This document shows positions 9,423 to 19,659 of a stretch of DNA of 64,000 bases, piece by piece. The DNA comes from Promethearchaeota archaeon (lineage in GTDB: Archaea; Asgardarchaeota; Lokiarchaeia; Sigynarchaeales; SOKP01): positions 1 through 64,000 of the forward strand of contig JAHLWT010000274.1 in the NCBI GenBank assembly GCA_019057775.1, read 5' to 3'. Position 1 is the first letter of the stretch, and every line of letters begins with the position of its first letter. The notes under the pieces were generated by a model. The model saw only the letters and a list, made by a program, of their open reading frames with translations, ran no database searches and was not told the DNA's origin. The translations under genes were made by a program, and so were the position numbers.

Positions 9423-10250
9423 ATGGGATTAGAACAAAAAAAATCTGAAGAGGATGTAGTTAATCTCACTACGAAACCTAATACCATTAAATCCTTGAAA
9501 CAGGATTTTAAAGCACTCGGTATAAAAAATGGATCAATAATTATAATGCATAGTTCGTTGAGTGAAATCGGGTGGACTATTGGTGGGCCAGTAGCAGTTA
9601 TAAAAGCTTTAATGGAAGTCATTACTTCAAAAGGAATATTAGTTATGCCAACATTTTCAAGTGATAATACAGCTCCATCTAAATGGGAAAACCCTCCAGT
9701 CCCTAAAAGTTGGTGGGATTTAATTCGAAAAGAAATGCCTGCTTATCATAATCAGATAACTCCTCCTCGAAATATGGGAATCATTGTAGATACTTTTAGA
9801 AAATGGCCTTATGTGATTCGTAGTAACCATCCTGTATCATCTTTTGCAGCTTGGGGGAAACAGGCAGAGTTAATTACAAAAGAACATCATTTAATAGCCG
9901 ATCTAGGCGAAGACTCTCCATTAGCTCGAATTTATGACCTAGATGGACAAATCTTATTAGTAGGAGTTAATCACGAAAATAATTCCTCTCTTCACCTTGC
10001 CGAATATAGAAGCAATTATCCAAATAAGCAATATGGGTTAAACGGATCGGCGATGTTAATAAATAACGAAAGGAAATGGGTAGAATGGAAAGAATTGGAT
10101 CTCAATACTGATGATTTTGAACAATTAGGTAAAGATTTTGAGTCAAGTATCAATTATATTACTGGTCAAGTTGGTTTAGCTGAAGCAAGGTTATTATCAC
10201 AACGAAAAATGGTGGATTTTGCAATAGAATGGTTTAAAGAAAACCGTTAA
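9423..10250 (+). CDS. AAC(3)-family N-acetyltransferase
   Basis: 275 residues of the aminoglycoside 3-N-acetyltransferase (YokD/FrbF) fold. Motifs are IMHSSLSEIGWTIGGP, LVMPTFSS, the HPVSSFAAWG block with the conserved His, GEDSPLARIYDLDGQILLVGV, and SLHLAEYR. Family members acetylate amines of antibiotics or metabolites with acetyl-CoA; in archaea the substrate is usually unknown and a resistance role should not be assumed. Confidence 0.87.
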   Translation: MGLEQKKSEEDVVNLTTKPNTIKSLKQDFKALGIKNGSIIIMHSSLSEIGWTIGGPVAVIKALMEVITSKGILVMPTFSSDNTAPSKWENPPVPKSWWDLIRKEMPAYHNQITPPRNMGIIVDTFRKWPYVIRSNHPVSSFAAWGKQAELITKEHHLIADLGEDSPLARIYDLDGQILLVGVNHENNSSLHLAEYRSNYPNKQYGLNGSAMLINNERKWVEWKELDLNTDDFEQLGKDFESSINYITGQVGLAEARLLSQRKMVDFAIEWFKENR

Positions 10251-10335
10251 TTCTTCTTTAAATATTAAAGTAAAAAAATTGTTTTTAACGTTAAAAAAGC
10301 TTTTGGATTATTAATGGAAAATATAACACAATAAG

Positions 10336-11373
10336 CTACACTTTAACAATCCATCCAAATTCGTCATCAATTTCTAGACGTTGAATTCCTATTAACAAAT
10401 TGTACAACTTTCTTGTGATTTCTCCTGGTTCTCCATTTTTAAATACTCTCTTCTGGTTTTCTAATGAAACTGAAGCGATTGGAGTAATAACTGCTGCGGT
10501 ACCAGTACAAAATGCTTCAGAACAAGAGTCATCAAATAATTCTTTATAAGATATCTCTCTCTCTTCAATTTCCATTCCTAATTTTTTCTCAGATAAGAAT
10601 AAAACCGATTCTCTGGTTATTCCTTCTAAAATTGTCCCTGTTTTTCTAGGAGTTATAACTTTATTATTTATAACTCCAAAAAAGTTTGCTGTGCCTACTT
10701 CTTCAATGTATTCCATATGGACAGCATCTAGGTATAAAATTTGAGCAAATCCTCTTGCCTTTGTCTCTTTTACTGGTAGCATTGTTCCTGCATAATTACA
10801 AAGTGTTTTAGCTGAACCTGTACCCCCTGGAGCAGCTCTGGTATATTTTTTTGATATTTCTAAATTAATCCCTTTAAATCCTTCCGGAAAATAAGGTCCT
10901 ACAGGAACAGTAAAAATTATTAATTTAAATTCATTTGCTGTAGCGACCCCTAGAATTGGTCCATAACCAAATAATATAGGACGAATATATAAAGCCCCTC
11001 CACTATCATATGGGGGAATGTATTCTTCATTAGCTTTAACAACATTTCTTATGGCATCCATGAATTTATCTAAGTCATACTCCGGCATCAACATCCTTTT
11101 AGCACTAGAATTAAATCTTTTCCCATTTTCTTCAGGACGAAATAATGAAATCTCTCCATTTTTTCCCCTTAAAGCTTTCATTCCTTCGAAAATTCCTTGT
11201 CCATAATTTAATACACAAGATGCTGGTGAAATTTCAAAATTTCCAAAGGGTACCAATTTACCTTCATCCCATTTTCCATCTATATGATTAGCTACAAACA
11301 TAGTTCTAGTTTCAATAAAATTGAAACCTAATGAATAAAAATCAATATTTTTTGGATCCACCATAAACCTCAA
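10336..11373 (-). CDS. ilvE: Branched-chain amino acid aminotransferase
   Basis: Class IV PLP aminotransferase (345 residues) that interconverts Val/Leu/Ile and their 2-oxo acids. It has the N-terminal LNYGQGIFEGMKA motif, RPEENGKRF, the PLP lysine in GSAKTLCNYAG, and the GITRESVL and CTGTAAVITPI phosphate-binding motifs. A start at the second Met (four residues in) is equally likely. It shares a divergent promoter region with panB; 2-oxoisovalerate, the product of valine transamination, is the PanB substrate, so the pairing makes metabolic sense. Confidence 0.93.
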   Translation of the reverse strand: MRFMVDPKNIDFYSLGFNFIETRTMFVANHIDGKWDEGKLVPFGNFEISPASCVLNYGQGIFEGMKALRGKNGEISLFRPEENGKRFNSSAKRMLMPEYDLDKFMDAIRNVVKANEEYIPPYDSGGALYIRPILFGYGPILGVATANEFKLIIFTVPVGPYFPEGFKGINLEISKKYTRAAPGGTGSAKTLCNYAGTMLPVKETKARGFAQILYLDAVHMEYIEEVGTANFFGVINNKVITPRKTGTILEGITRESVLFLSEKKLGMEIEEREISYKELFDDSCSEAFCTGTAAVITPIASVSLENQKRVFKNGEPGEITRKLYNLLIGIQRLEIDDEFGWIVKV

Positions 11374-11592
11374 TTTCTTTTATTAAGCTAGTAGGATTAT
11401 TATATGAAGCTATTATTAAAAAGTATTAGTAATAAATAATTATCATGACCAAATTAGGGCTTACAACATATTATTTTATAATTAATTCGAGTATTAATTA
11501 TTCATATTAGAAAAAAATAATAACACTTAGAGTCATCATCCACTAAATGAAATTTACATAAAATTTTTCATAACTAATAGTTTATTTGAATT

Positions 11593-12477
11593 ATGTCTTT
11601 ACAAAAAGTTACTATAAAGGATATAATTGAAAAGAAAAAAAAGGGTGAAAAGATTGTATCCATAACATCCTATGATTATTCATTTGCAAAATTAGTCGAT
11701 GGCAGTGGAATTGATCTTGTTCTTGTTGGAGATTCACTTTCGATGGTAATGCTTGGATATAGTAATACTTTATCGGTAACTATGGATGAGATGATTCATC
11801 ATACAAAAGCAGTTAGTCGTGGAGTATCGAATGCGTTAATTGTAGGGGATATGCCTTTCCTATCATATAAAATTGATATCAAAGAAGCAGTAAGAAACGC
11901 AGGAAGATTTATCCAAGAGGGTGGTGCCGAAGCTGTTAAAGTTGAGGGAGGAACAGAAATGTGTCCTACTATAAAAGCCATAATCGAAGCAGATATACAG
12001 GTTATGGGTCATATAGGCCTCACTCCACAAGCTATTTATAAATTCGGAGGTTTTTTAGTTCAAGGTAAGACAATTGAAGCAGCTAAGAAATTGATACTGG
12101 ATGCAAAAAATCTTGAAGAAATTGGAGTTTTTTCGATTGTATTAGAGAGCATCCCTTGGCAAATAGCAAAATTAATAACAAAAAGCGTTAATATTCCAAC
12201 AATTGGTATTGGTGCTGGACGTTATTGTGATGGTCAAATACTAGTAATACATGATATGTTAGGTATTTTTACAGATATAAAACCCAAATTTATTAAATAC
12301 TTTGGAAAAATTGGAGAATCTATTAGCCGTGCTTTGGAAGAATATAGGAATGAAGTTACAAATGGACTTTATCCTGACAAAGAGCATTCATATGAATTTC
12401 CTCAAGATGAATTAGAAGAAATTAACCAATGGTTTGAAAAAGTTGATAATAATGAAGAAGACCGTAAACTAGATTAG
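11593..12477 (+). CDS. panB: Ketopantoate hydroxymethyltransferase
   Basis: PanB, 294 residues, transfers a hydroxymethyl group to 2-oxoisovalerate, the first step toward pantothenate and CoA. Seen are [24 protein letters not shown] (metal-binding Asp), [21 protein letters not shown], and the catalytic Glu in VLESIPW, followed by PTIGIGAG. The C-terminal tail is about 20 residues longer and acidic. Divergent from ilvE. Confidence 0.95.
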   Translation: MSLQKVTIKDIIEKKKKGEKIVSITSYDYSFAKLVDGSGIDLVLVGDSLSMVMLGYSNTLSVTMDEMIHHTKAVSRGVSNALIVGDMPFLSYKIDIKEAVRNAGRFIQEGGAEAVKVEGGTEMCPTIKAIIEADIQVMGHIGLTPQAIYKFGGFLVQGKTIEAAKKLILDAKNLEEIGVFSIVLESIPWQIAKLITKSVNIPTIGIGAGRYCDGQILVIHDMLGIFTDIKPKFIKYFGKIGESISRALEEYRNEVTNGLYPDKEHSYEFPQDELEEINQWFEKVDNNEEDRKLD

Positions 12478-12724
12478 AAGCCTTATTTTTTGCTTATAAA
12501 ATATTAAGATTTCTTTGTAAAATTATCACTAAGACTCTCTATTTTTTTTTACCTTGAGAATTTATATTACAACAATATCTTCCTTCGTTATTAGTATAAG
12601 AACAGAATATCGTTTTATAAACAAAATTATAAATTTGTATTTATAGTTATAATATATTAGAGACTGAAGAAATTAGAAAATATCTCGATATATTTCAATA
12701 TAAACTATAAAGTGATGACATGTA

Positions 12725-14371
12725 ATGGCTGAAGAATATGATTATCTCTTCAAATCGATTGTTGTAGGAGATGGAGGAGTAGGTAAAACTGCTTTAACAC
12801 TACGCTTTAGTAAAGGATTCTTCACAGAAGACTATAAAATGACTATTGGGGTGGATTTCCACGTGAAAACGATCACAATCGACGCTCTTGAAGGACAAAT
12901 ACGAGCAAAACTCCAAATTTGGGATACTGGAGGTCAAGAGCGTTTCAGCTCGATAAGACCTATGTATTATAGAGGATCCTTGGGAGCATTATTAATCTTT
13001 GACCTTACAAATTCTGCAAGTTTTGAACATTTACCTCAATGGATTGAAGAGGTAAGAGCAAACATAAAAAATGAGATTCCTCTACTTTTAGTGGGAAATA
13101 AAAGTGATTTAATTGATCAAAGAGCTGTATCTTTAGAAGAAATCAATAGCTTCACTGGTACTTTTAATCTTTATTATATGGAAACTTCAGCCAAAACGGG
13201 GGAAGGTGTCGGAGACTGTTTTTATATTTTAGCTTGCTTGATGATTGGTTCTGGAGTTCCCGATCAACTCGTTTCTAGTGGAATTGTGTTTACTCCAGGA
13301 GATATTCCTCTAACCGCTTCACAATCATTAGAAAACGTTTCTCCTCAAATTGAACCTGAATTTGATTATGCTGCTCCACCTGTTCCAGAACCTGGTACAA
13401 ATAAATTACCTGAATCAATTTCTACATTTGAACCTGAACCTGATTATGCTGCTCCACCTGTTCCAGAACCAGCCTCTACAGAATTATCTGAATCAATTTC
13501 TACATATGAACCTGAATATGAACCAGAAATACCAATTCCAGAACAAAAAATAGAAGAACCTATAGGACAACCAGCAGAGTTCATATTTAAAACTCCAGAA
13601 GAAATTCTAGCTAATAACACATCAGAAGCAAGTACTACTCCCAATATAGAGCCAACCCTAGAAGATCCCTACAAACCAAGAGCGGTCCCATTTACTTCAA
13701 ATATCCCAATTCCTGCTCCTGCTCCAAAAGACTTTCAACCTCCTCAAGAAGTAAAGCCGATAGAAACATCACAACCGAAAACAACCCCTTTCCTTTTTCA
13801 TCAGGATTCATTCTCTTCACAAGCAAATGTTCCTTTTGAAGAACCTGCCCAAATTCATTCTAAAAAAGACAAGAAGAAGAAAGAAAAACAGAAAAAAAAG
13901 GATGAAAAAGAGAAAAAGCTCCAAGAAGAGAAGGAAAAACAAGAAAAGCTAATAGAAGATATGAAGAAGATCAAAAAAGAGAAGAAAGAAAAATCTAAAA
14001 AGGAAAAAGTAGAAAAAGTGGAAAAAATCTTTCCTAAAACTACTCTACCATCACAATTAGGGCCAGAAAAAGATAGTTCTACTACTCCTTCACTATTTCA
14101 GGCTTTATCACAAAAAACTGATGAGCCTGAAAAAAAGGTTATTGCTTCCTTTGTGCCATTTTCAGAAAAAGAAGAAAACAAATCTCAAGAATCAAGCAAA
14201 TTAAGAATAATTCCAAATATTGGGGATTCTGAGACAACTCCTAACACTTTTACTCCTATCCAAAATAATTCTTCGACGCAAGCTGGTATGGAAACAATTA
14301 CATGCAAAAAATGTGGATCGATATGCTCGAGTGATTATCTATATTGTAATAAGTGTGGATCGAAATTATAA
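12725..14371 (+). CDS. Rab-like small GTPase with long repeat tail and C-terminal zinc ribbon
   Basis: 548 residues. Residues 1-185 are a complete Ras/Rab-type G domain: GDGGVGKT (15-22), switch I TIGVDF, WDTGGQERF, NKSD and TSAKTG. The switch II reads DTGGQ, where Rabs have DTAGQ. The rest is a long disordered tail: Pro/Glu-rich 26-residue repeats (about 211-262), a Pro-rich stretch, a Lys/Glu-rich segment likely to be a charged single helix (about 378-440), then CKKCG-x10-CNKCG at the extreme C terminus. There is no prenylation Cys box; the zinc ribbon takes that place. Such GTPases are hallmark Asgard genes; this tail is inferred to tether or recruit partners. Confidence 0.9.
   Translation: MAEEYDYLFKSIVVGDGGVGKTALTLRFSKGFFTEDYKMTIGVDFHVKTITIDALEGQIRAKLQIWDTGGQERFSSIRPMYYRGSLGALLIFDLTNSASFEHLPQWIEEVRANIKNEIPLLLVGNKSDLIDQRAVSLEEINSFTGTFNLYYMETSAKTGEGVGDCFYILACLMIGSGVPDQLVSSGIVFTPGDIPLTASQSLENVSPQIEPEFDYAAPPVPEPGTNKLPESISTFEPEPDYAAPPVPEPASTELSESISTYEPEYEPEIPIPEQKIEEPIGQPAEFIFKTPEEILANNTSEASTTPNIEPTLEDPYKPRAVPFTSNIPIPAPAPKDFQPPQEVKPIETSQPKTTPFLFHQDSFSSQANVPFEEPAQIHSKKDKKKKEKQKKKDEKEKKLQEEKEKQEKLIEDMKKIKKEKKEKSKKEKVEKVEKIFPKTTLPSQLGPEKDSSTTPSLFQALSQKTDEPEKKVIASFVPFSEKEENKSQESSKLRIIPNIGDSETTPNTFTPIQNNSSTQAGMETITCKKCGSICSSDYLYCNKCGSKL
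13355..13516 (+). repeat. 78-bp tandem coding repeat in the GTPase tail
   Basis: Two full 78-bp units start at 13355 and 13433, and a third, partial one starts at 13511. Each encodes 26 residues built on DYAAPPVPEP and a Ser/Glu-rich half. The core around gctgctccacctgttccag is identical between units, so the expansion is recent. Confidence 0.85.
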
Positions 14372-14418
14372 TTTCACTCTTTATTAATTTCTTATTATAA
14401 ACCAAATCGAACATTATA

Positions 14419-15195
14419 TTAAAGAGGTTTTCCACAAATTGGGCAAATACTCCACATTTTTTTAATCTTTGAATTGCAATGTGTACAAATTTTGAGTTCT
14501 GGATCAATTCTAGTTTGGGGTTTACCGAAAATTGTTATGTTCTCAGAAGTTTTTTCTTGAGATAATTCCCTTGATGGAACTTTAATATCTTCTAATATAA
14601 TCCTTGAAGAATCCTCGATCATATCTCGAGTGACATAAGTTTTCGGACTTAGCGATTCTTTAGGGATTTTACTATATTGTTGTGGTTGAATTGGTTTTTT
14701 TTTTATATTTTCTTTTATTATATGATCTTCTACTTTTGTAGGTTTTATAGCAGTTTCACTGATAGGTATTCCAACTTTATAGTAATAATATTTACTATCA
14801 TTATTCTCAATTATTTTTTCTCCATCCTCTAAATAAACTTCTATATAATATATTATAACTGATCCTACTGGAATTTCCGCTATTTCTGATAAATAGAAAT
14901 CTGTTTTAGAGGCCATCTCCATTTGATACCATGATTTTCCCTGATCGGCACTAAAAATTAAATTTATTTTATGAATTGCTTTATTAAAATCATCTTCAGT
15001 GATTTTTACGATAATTTTAATCAATTTTTTCTGGGCTTCTTTAGAAGAAGTTGCTTCTATTTCTTTATCATCCCAAGCTACACCACATTTTGGGCAGTTA
15101 GTAAACCAATTTGGGTATTCAAAACCACACTTAAAACAGGTTTTAGTGAAGTACCGAGCTGTTTTTATTCCAATATTTTTTTTATCTTTCCCCAT
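14419..15195 (-). CDS. Protein with zinc ribbons at both ends, unknown
   Basis: 258 residues. A zinc ribbon CFKCG-x11-CPKCG lies near the N terminus (about 17-36) and a second, CTHC-x10-CPICG, at the very C terminus. Between them residues 55-145 form a beta-rich, Ig/FN3-like domain (KINLIFSADQGKSWYQMEM ... VIIYYIEVYLEDGEKI), then a Lys/Pro/Ser-rich linker. It lies tail to tail with the zinc-ribbon GTPase, 47 bases apart; whether the products interact is unknown. Confidence 0.7.
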   Translation of the reverse strand: MGKDKKNIGIKTARYFTKTCFKCGFEYPNWFTNCPKCGVAWDDKEIEATSSKEAQKKLIKIIVKITEDDFNKAIHKINLIFSADQGKSWYQMEMASKTDFYLSEIAEIPVGSVIIYYIEVYLEDGEKIIENNDSKYYYYKVGIPISETAIKPTKVEDHIIKENIKKKPIQPQQYSKIPKESLSPKTYVTRDMIEDSSRIILEDIKVPSRELSQEKTSENITIFGKPQTRIDPELKICTHCNSKIKKMWSICPICGKPL

Positions 15196-15393
15196 ATTAT
15201 TAAATCCGAAAATTTGAAATAAAAGTCCCTAAAAATATATTTCTAAATATTAAATAATAATCTGCCTTAAATATATTTTTTCACTATCTACAACATTTAG
15301 AAACGTTATCTTAGCTACCCTCAAATTTGGATTGATAAGAACCTAAAATAAGTAAGAAAATTTAATCAATATATTCAATTTCTCTAAAATTGT

Positions 15394-15708
15394 TTAAAAT
15401 CGATTAGAATCTCTTTCTGCAAATTTATTAATTGTATTAATTAGTTCTTTCCCTAAATCTATTTTATAATGATTCGCAATACAAATTATGGAAAAAAGAA
15501 GGTCTGCCAACTCTTCACCAAGCTTAGTATTTTTTCTCTCAGATTTTTTAGGTTTATATCCCTCTAATGAGTTTACTTCCTTTGCGACTTCACCTAATTC
15601 TTCCATAATAGCACATATCATGGATAATGGGGGCCAATACCCTCCATGCTCAACGATCCAATTATTTACAAGCTTCTGAATTTCAACTAGCGAATTCTCT
15701 ATTTTCAT
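15394..15708 (-). CDS. MazG-like nucleotide pyrophosphohydrolase
   Basis: 104-residue all-alpha NTP pyrophosphatase. It has the metal-binding EELGEVAKEV and EELADLLFSII helices (ExxE ... ExxD). Short MazG/YpjD-type proteins hydrolyse non-canonical or surplus NTPs. The frame opens at 15792 inside the end of nrdD, but ATG 15708 fits the family N terminus. It follows nrdD by 47 bases on the same strand, so a nucleotide-pool operon is likely. Confidence 0.87.
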   Translation of the reverse strand: MKIENSLVEIQKLVNNWIVEHGGYWPPLSMICAIMEELGEVAKEVNSLEGYKPKKSERKNTKLGEELADLLFSIICIANHYKIDLGKELINTINKFAERDSNRF

Positions 15709-15755
15709 CAAAAAGCCATTTATTTCAAATATTTTGTATAAATAATAATTTAAAG

Positions 15756-17891
15756 TTAATAAAAAAGATTTTCTCGCTTTCGAGCTTCCCATTCCGCTCT
15801 TTTCCCTGGATTATATCTATTTACTTCACTATAGTATCCAGTTACTCTTGAATATACTTTTACATCCTGAGAAAAACATTGAGGGCATGTGAATTGACTC
15901 CCCCTGAACATTTTTATACATTGTGGACAGTAGATAAAATCAGAAGTGTATGCGAAATACGCTGTATTTGTATTTAGGCAGATATTCTTTGTTAACTCCC
16001 ATAACCCCTGGATATCAGGTTTTTGTTCACCAAGCCAGATATGAGTAATAACACCACCATTCACGATTGGATGGAAATCTCCTTGTTTCTTAATCCTCTC
16101 TGATAATGGAATATTTGCATCATATCTAAGATGGTCTGAATTTGTGTAGTAAGCAGATTTACCATTTGATTGAACAATAGCCTTCTTGGGAAAATGTTTT
16201 AAATCTAATTTAGCAAGACGATTTGCGGTTGATTCTGAAGGTTGTTCCCACAGAGAGTAATATTTATTATCTCTTTTTGTCATAGTATTACACTTGACAA
16301 CTAGATAATTCAGTATGCGTTTACCAAAATTATAAGCAGTATTATCTTCGTGCAATTCATATCCAGTTATACTTTTTACAGCTTCATTTAATCCGGTAAA
16401 TCCTATAGAGAGATTCTGATTTCTTAAATTAAAAATAGCTTTACCATTTATTTTACCACTACATAGAGGTAAATGCCCCGTTTTTAATCTTTTCTCTATT
16501 AAAGACCACTTCTTACGCAATATTCTTGCAGAAAGCTCTATTTTCTCATCTAATACTTTAAAATAATCTCCTTCATTATTAGAGATATATGCATACCGAG
16601 GAAGATTCAAACTAACACTTTGTAGTGAACCAATAGTAACATAATTCTCCCAAATATTGGCGACTTTCCTTTTTTCAGGATCTAAAATACATTGTTCAAT
16701 TATTTGATTTCCACTTAAAAATTTTCTACAGCATTGACTATGAATCTCATCTGGCATCCACTCTGGGCACATATTGAGAAAATAAGGTGTTCCCATAGTG
16801 GCAACTTCTTCCATTACTTTAAGATAAGATGGTTCAAATTCTCGTAACCATTCTTCTTTAATTTTAATTTCATGTTTTGGGAATGCAAATAATTTCCCGT
16901 TGTGATCTCCCTGAATATAAACGTCAGTAAGAGCATCAAAAAGTTTAAGACATTCATTTTTATAATCTCCATAAGTTCCAATGAATTTTCCATGAGGTCC
17001 AATAGCAGGAATATTTAATAACCCCTCTGGAACTGTCGGAGTACATGATATTGAAGTAAATGGTACTTGTCCTCCTCTCGCTGCAAAAATTTGATTAGTT
17101 TCAAAAATTAAACACTGCATAGACTGTTCAATCTCTTTATCAGAAATACCCCGCGCATAAGGAGCTAAAAAAGTATTTATATAATCATAACCTTGACCTC
17201 CACTAAACTCGCCTTGAATAATCCCAAGCCATTTAGCTAGGTGAGTAACAGCTACACGTAGACTTCCTGCAGGTCCTGATTTACTACAATGTGCCCAACT
17301 CTCAACAGGTGGTAAACCATGTTCAAGAATCATTCTAGGATCCCATTCCTGACAAAAGGGTCTTAAATCGAAGTATCTAAGCATATGTATGTGAATATCA
17401 CCATATAGATGAGCTTGTGCTTCTTCAGAATCAAGAATTCTTAAAAGCGCATATTCATCTGATATTCTATTCGCAGCCCAATGATGAATACTCTCAGGAT
17501 TCATATCTTGATTCGAATTTTCATTTACTCCATATTCCAGAATAGCCTCATAATCCATTAATGGCATTCCTATTCTGGTATAAATTTTACGTTCTTCTTC
17601 ATAGTGTTGTTCCGATAAAATTGAACATACTATTTCCCTAATATGTGGACCTGATAGAAATTTAATACCAGAAGAAATTATTCTCCTAACAACTAATTCT
17701 GTTATAATATCAGCAGATTTTTGATCTAAACCAGTCTCTATTATAAGGCTTTGTTCAACTTTAGTAGGATCAAAGGATACAACATCACCTTCAGTCCTGA
17801 AAACGCGAGGCAATAATTTTGTAACATAATCACGTTTAAGAGGTTTAACTTCTTTATTTTTTAACGTTTCTAATTCTGGGACCAAAACCAA
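15756..17891 (-). CDS. nrdD: Anaerobic ribonucleoside-triphosphate reductase (class III) with ATP-cone
   Basis: 711 residues; makes dNTPs under anoxia using a glycyl radical. Residues 15-110 are an ATP-cone allosteric domain (VVSFDPTKVEQSL). The catalytic barrel follows, with HWDPRMILEHG-type and AVTHLAKWLG blocks. The C terminus has two CPQC zinc pairs and the glycyl-radical motif RVTGYY. The radical-activating NrdG is not adjacent; the radical SAM genes at 53.9 and 57 kb do not look like it. Confidence 0.94.
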   Translation of the reverse strand: MVLVPELETLKNKEVKPLKRDYVTKLLPRVFRTEGDVVSFDPTKVEQSLIIETGLDQKSADIITELVVRRIISSGIKFLSGPHIREIVCSILSEQHYEEERKIYTRIGMPLMDYEAILEYGVNENSNQDMNPESIHHWAANRISDEYALLRILDSEEAQAHLYGDIHIHMLRYFDLRPFCQEWDPRMILEHGLPPVESWAHCSKSGPAGSLRVAVTHLAKWLGIIQGEFSGGQGYDYINTFLAPYARGISDKEIEQSMQCLIFETNQIFAARGGQVPFTSISCTPTVPEGLLNIPAIGPHGKFIGTYGDYKNECLKLFDALTDVYIQGDHNGKLFAFPKHEIKIKEEWLREFEPSYLKVMEEVATMGTPYFLNMCPEWMPDEIHSQCCRKFLSGNQIIEQCILDPEKRKVANIWENYVTIGSLQSVSLNLPRYAYISNNEGDYFKVLDEKIELSARILRKKWSLIEKRLKTGHLPLCSGKINGKAIFNLRNQNLSIGFTGLNEAVKSITGYELHEDNTAYNFGKRILNYLVVKCNTMTKRDNKYYSLWEQPSESTANRLAKLDLKHFPKKAIVQSNGKSAYYTNSDHLRYDANIPLSERIKKQGDFHPIVNGGVITHIWLGEQKPDIQGLWELTKNICLNTNTAYFAYTSDFIYCPQCIKMFRGSQFTCPQCFSQDVKVYSRVTGYYSEVNRYNPGKRAEWEARKRENLFY

Positions 17892-18308
17892 TCTTAACCA
17901 TCTTTTTTTTAATTATATCTGTTTGTTTATAATAGGACGATATAGAATATTATTTTCCACTAAATTGATTTGTCGGTAATATGAATTGAATTTAGTGTTT
18001 TATTAATTGTTTATTATCGTTAATATTTTACCTCTTTTGATATAAAAATTTATTTGTTTCTATAATTTAAACTTATTTTATTAACTCTTTGCTCGAAATT
18101 TAGATGGCTGGCTATTAAAATCATAAGCAAATTATTAATTATACAGAGACTTTTCAATTTCTAATTTAATTATTCTCTAAAACCTAAGCTTTAATAAATT
18201 TTGTCGAAGACTTAGTCTCAGGTTATAAAGTCAAACCTTTATAGGAATTAGTATTTAATATTTATAAATAAAAAATTATGCAAAATCATTATCTAAGCTC
18301 AATCTACC
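17892..18308. other. Intergenic, AT-rich, no gene seen
   Basis: 417 bases between divergent nrdD and the cupin gene. Very AT-rich, with several TATA-like stretches (for example near 18250) that could serve either gene. No tRNA, ORF with a ribosome-binding site, or clear repeat was found. Confidence 0.6.
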
Positions 18309-18638
18309 ATGACTAAATCCTCTATTAATAGAAATGATGTTCAATCAGTAAATCAATTAAAAGGAGTATATCGAAAAACATTAATATATAACGATTCGGT
18401 AATGTTATGTCATTTTATCCTTGAGAAAGATGCTGAAATCCCATTACATAGTCATATAGAACACCAGGTAGGGTATATAATTAAAGGACAAATTAAATTT
18501 ATTACTGAAGGCAATGAATTTATAGTTGTAGAAGGTGGTAGTTACGTATTTAATTCAAATGAAAAACATGGGGCTCTAATATTAGAAAATGCCGAAGTAA
18601 TTGATGTCTTTTCTCCCTCAAGGGAAGATTATAAATAG
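18309..18638 (+). CDS. Cupin domain protein
   Basis: 109 residues folding as a single small beta barrel. Cupin motif 1 is HSHIEHQVGYIIKG (two His and Glu/Gln metal ligands) and motif 2 GGSYVFNSNEKHG. Single-domain cupins bind metals or small ligands; no specific reaction can be given. Confidence 0.85.
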   Translation: MTKSSINRNDVQSVNQLKGVYRKTLIYNDSVMLCHFILEKDAEIPLHSHIEHQVGYIIKGQIKFITEGNEFIVVEGGSYVFNSNEKHGALILENAEVIDVFSPSREDYK

Positions 18639-18684
18639 GAATTTAATGGCTAATATAACATTAAACGGTTGGTAATAGATTACT

Positions 18685-19038
18685 TTACCATTGATAAACA
18701 GCCAGAGCAAAAATAGTAAACATACAGAATAGGAATTCTCCTAGCAACCAGTCGAGGAAAAATTCTTTCTTCTTATCTCTATTGTTTTTAAGCTTAGTTG
18801 CTAACCCGAAACTAACAGCAGAATTAATCCCAGTAAAAATGATAAAGGTGAAAATACTAACAGACATTTCTAATTCAATAATATTTAATATGTTACCTAG
18901 CAGTACCCAACCAGTCATAAAACCCAGTAAGCCTAATAAAAATATCCAACCAGAAAATTGAATTATTTTTTCAAATTTAATATCTAATTCGGAAGTAATT
19001 GGCAAATGTTCTGTTCGTGTTTTCTTGAATTTTGACAT
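18685..19038 (-). CDS. Small membrane protein, unknown
   Basis: 117 residues with three hydrophobic stretches (about 30-52, 60-80 and 95-115) after a basic N terminus. No recognised family. It precedes the NAC gene on the opposite side of an 87-base gap, same strand. Confidence 0.6.
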   Translation of the reverse strand: MSKFKKTRTEHLPITSELDIKFEKIIQFSGWIFLLGLLGFMTGWVLLGNILNIIELEMSVSIFTFIIFTGINSAVSFGLATKLKNNRDKKKEFFLDWLLGEFLFCMFTIFALAVYQW

Positions 19039-19125
19039 ATTAAATTACTATAAATGCTGTTTCGTAATTAAAAATTTCATAATTCTTAATCTTTATTGTT
19101 CAAGAAAGACTAATCCAAATATAGT

Positions 19126-19605
19126 CTAGGATCTTTCCTTTATGGATAAAATTGCTTTAGCAATATCTCCATTGCATTCTTTTAATACTGATTCTGCTTC
19201 CTCTATATCCACATTTGTTTGACTAGCTACCAACATAATATCGTTTTCAGTTATTGTTGGTTTTATAATAGATTCTTCTAAGGTAGGTAAATCTTCAATC
19301 ATCTCTTTATTTTCATTTGATATACTTTCCGGAGATACCTCTTCTGCATGCCCAATTACCTGATATATTTCTTGACCTGCTTGCTTCATCATTACAACTT
19401 CGGGGTCTTCGATAACTAATGTTTTTTCTGACCCTTCAATTATGACTCTGGTTGCATCGATTTGATCCATGTCAATTCCTTGTTGAGACATTCTTCTACG
19501 CATTTGTCTTGATCCAAACTGTTGACCATCTCGTTTCTTTACTGGTTGTGTGCGTTTAGGCTTACTTTTCATTTTATTCTGCATTTCTTTTGGTAACTTT
19601 ACCAA
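19126..19605 (-). CDS. nac: Nascent polypeptide-associated complex protein
   Basis: Archaeal NAC, 159 residues, a homodimeric ribosome-associated chaperone. A basic ribosome-binding N terminus (MKSKPKRTQPVKKR, RQMRRRMSQQG) is followed by the NAC domain (ATRVIIEGSEKTLVIEDPEVVMM ...). The C-terminal 45 residues form a UBA domain (VASQTNVDIEEAESVLKEC). It is the third gene in the leftward run PAN, PUA protein, NAC. Confidence 0.95.
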   Translation of the reverse strand: MVKLPKEMQNKMKSKPKRTQPVKKRDGQQFGSRQMRRRMSQQGIDMDQIDATRVIIEGSEKTLVIEDPEVVMMKQAGQEIYQVIGHAEEVSPESISNENKEMIEDLPTLEESIIKPTITENDIMLVASQTNVDIEEAESVLKECNGDIAKAILSIKERS

Positions 19606-19659
19606 TTTTTTCCCCTTCTTTTATAATTAAATATATTAAAATATATCCAAAAAGGAACT

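Noticed and set aside
13350..13553. Second-frame ORF in the GTPase tail repeats
   Set aside because: Shadow of the repeat; the GTPase frame continues to the zinc ribbon.
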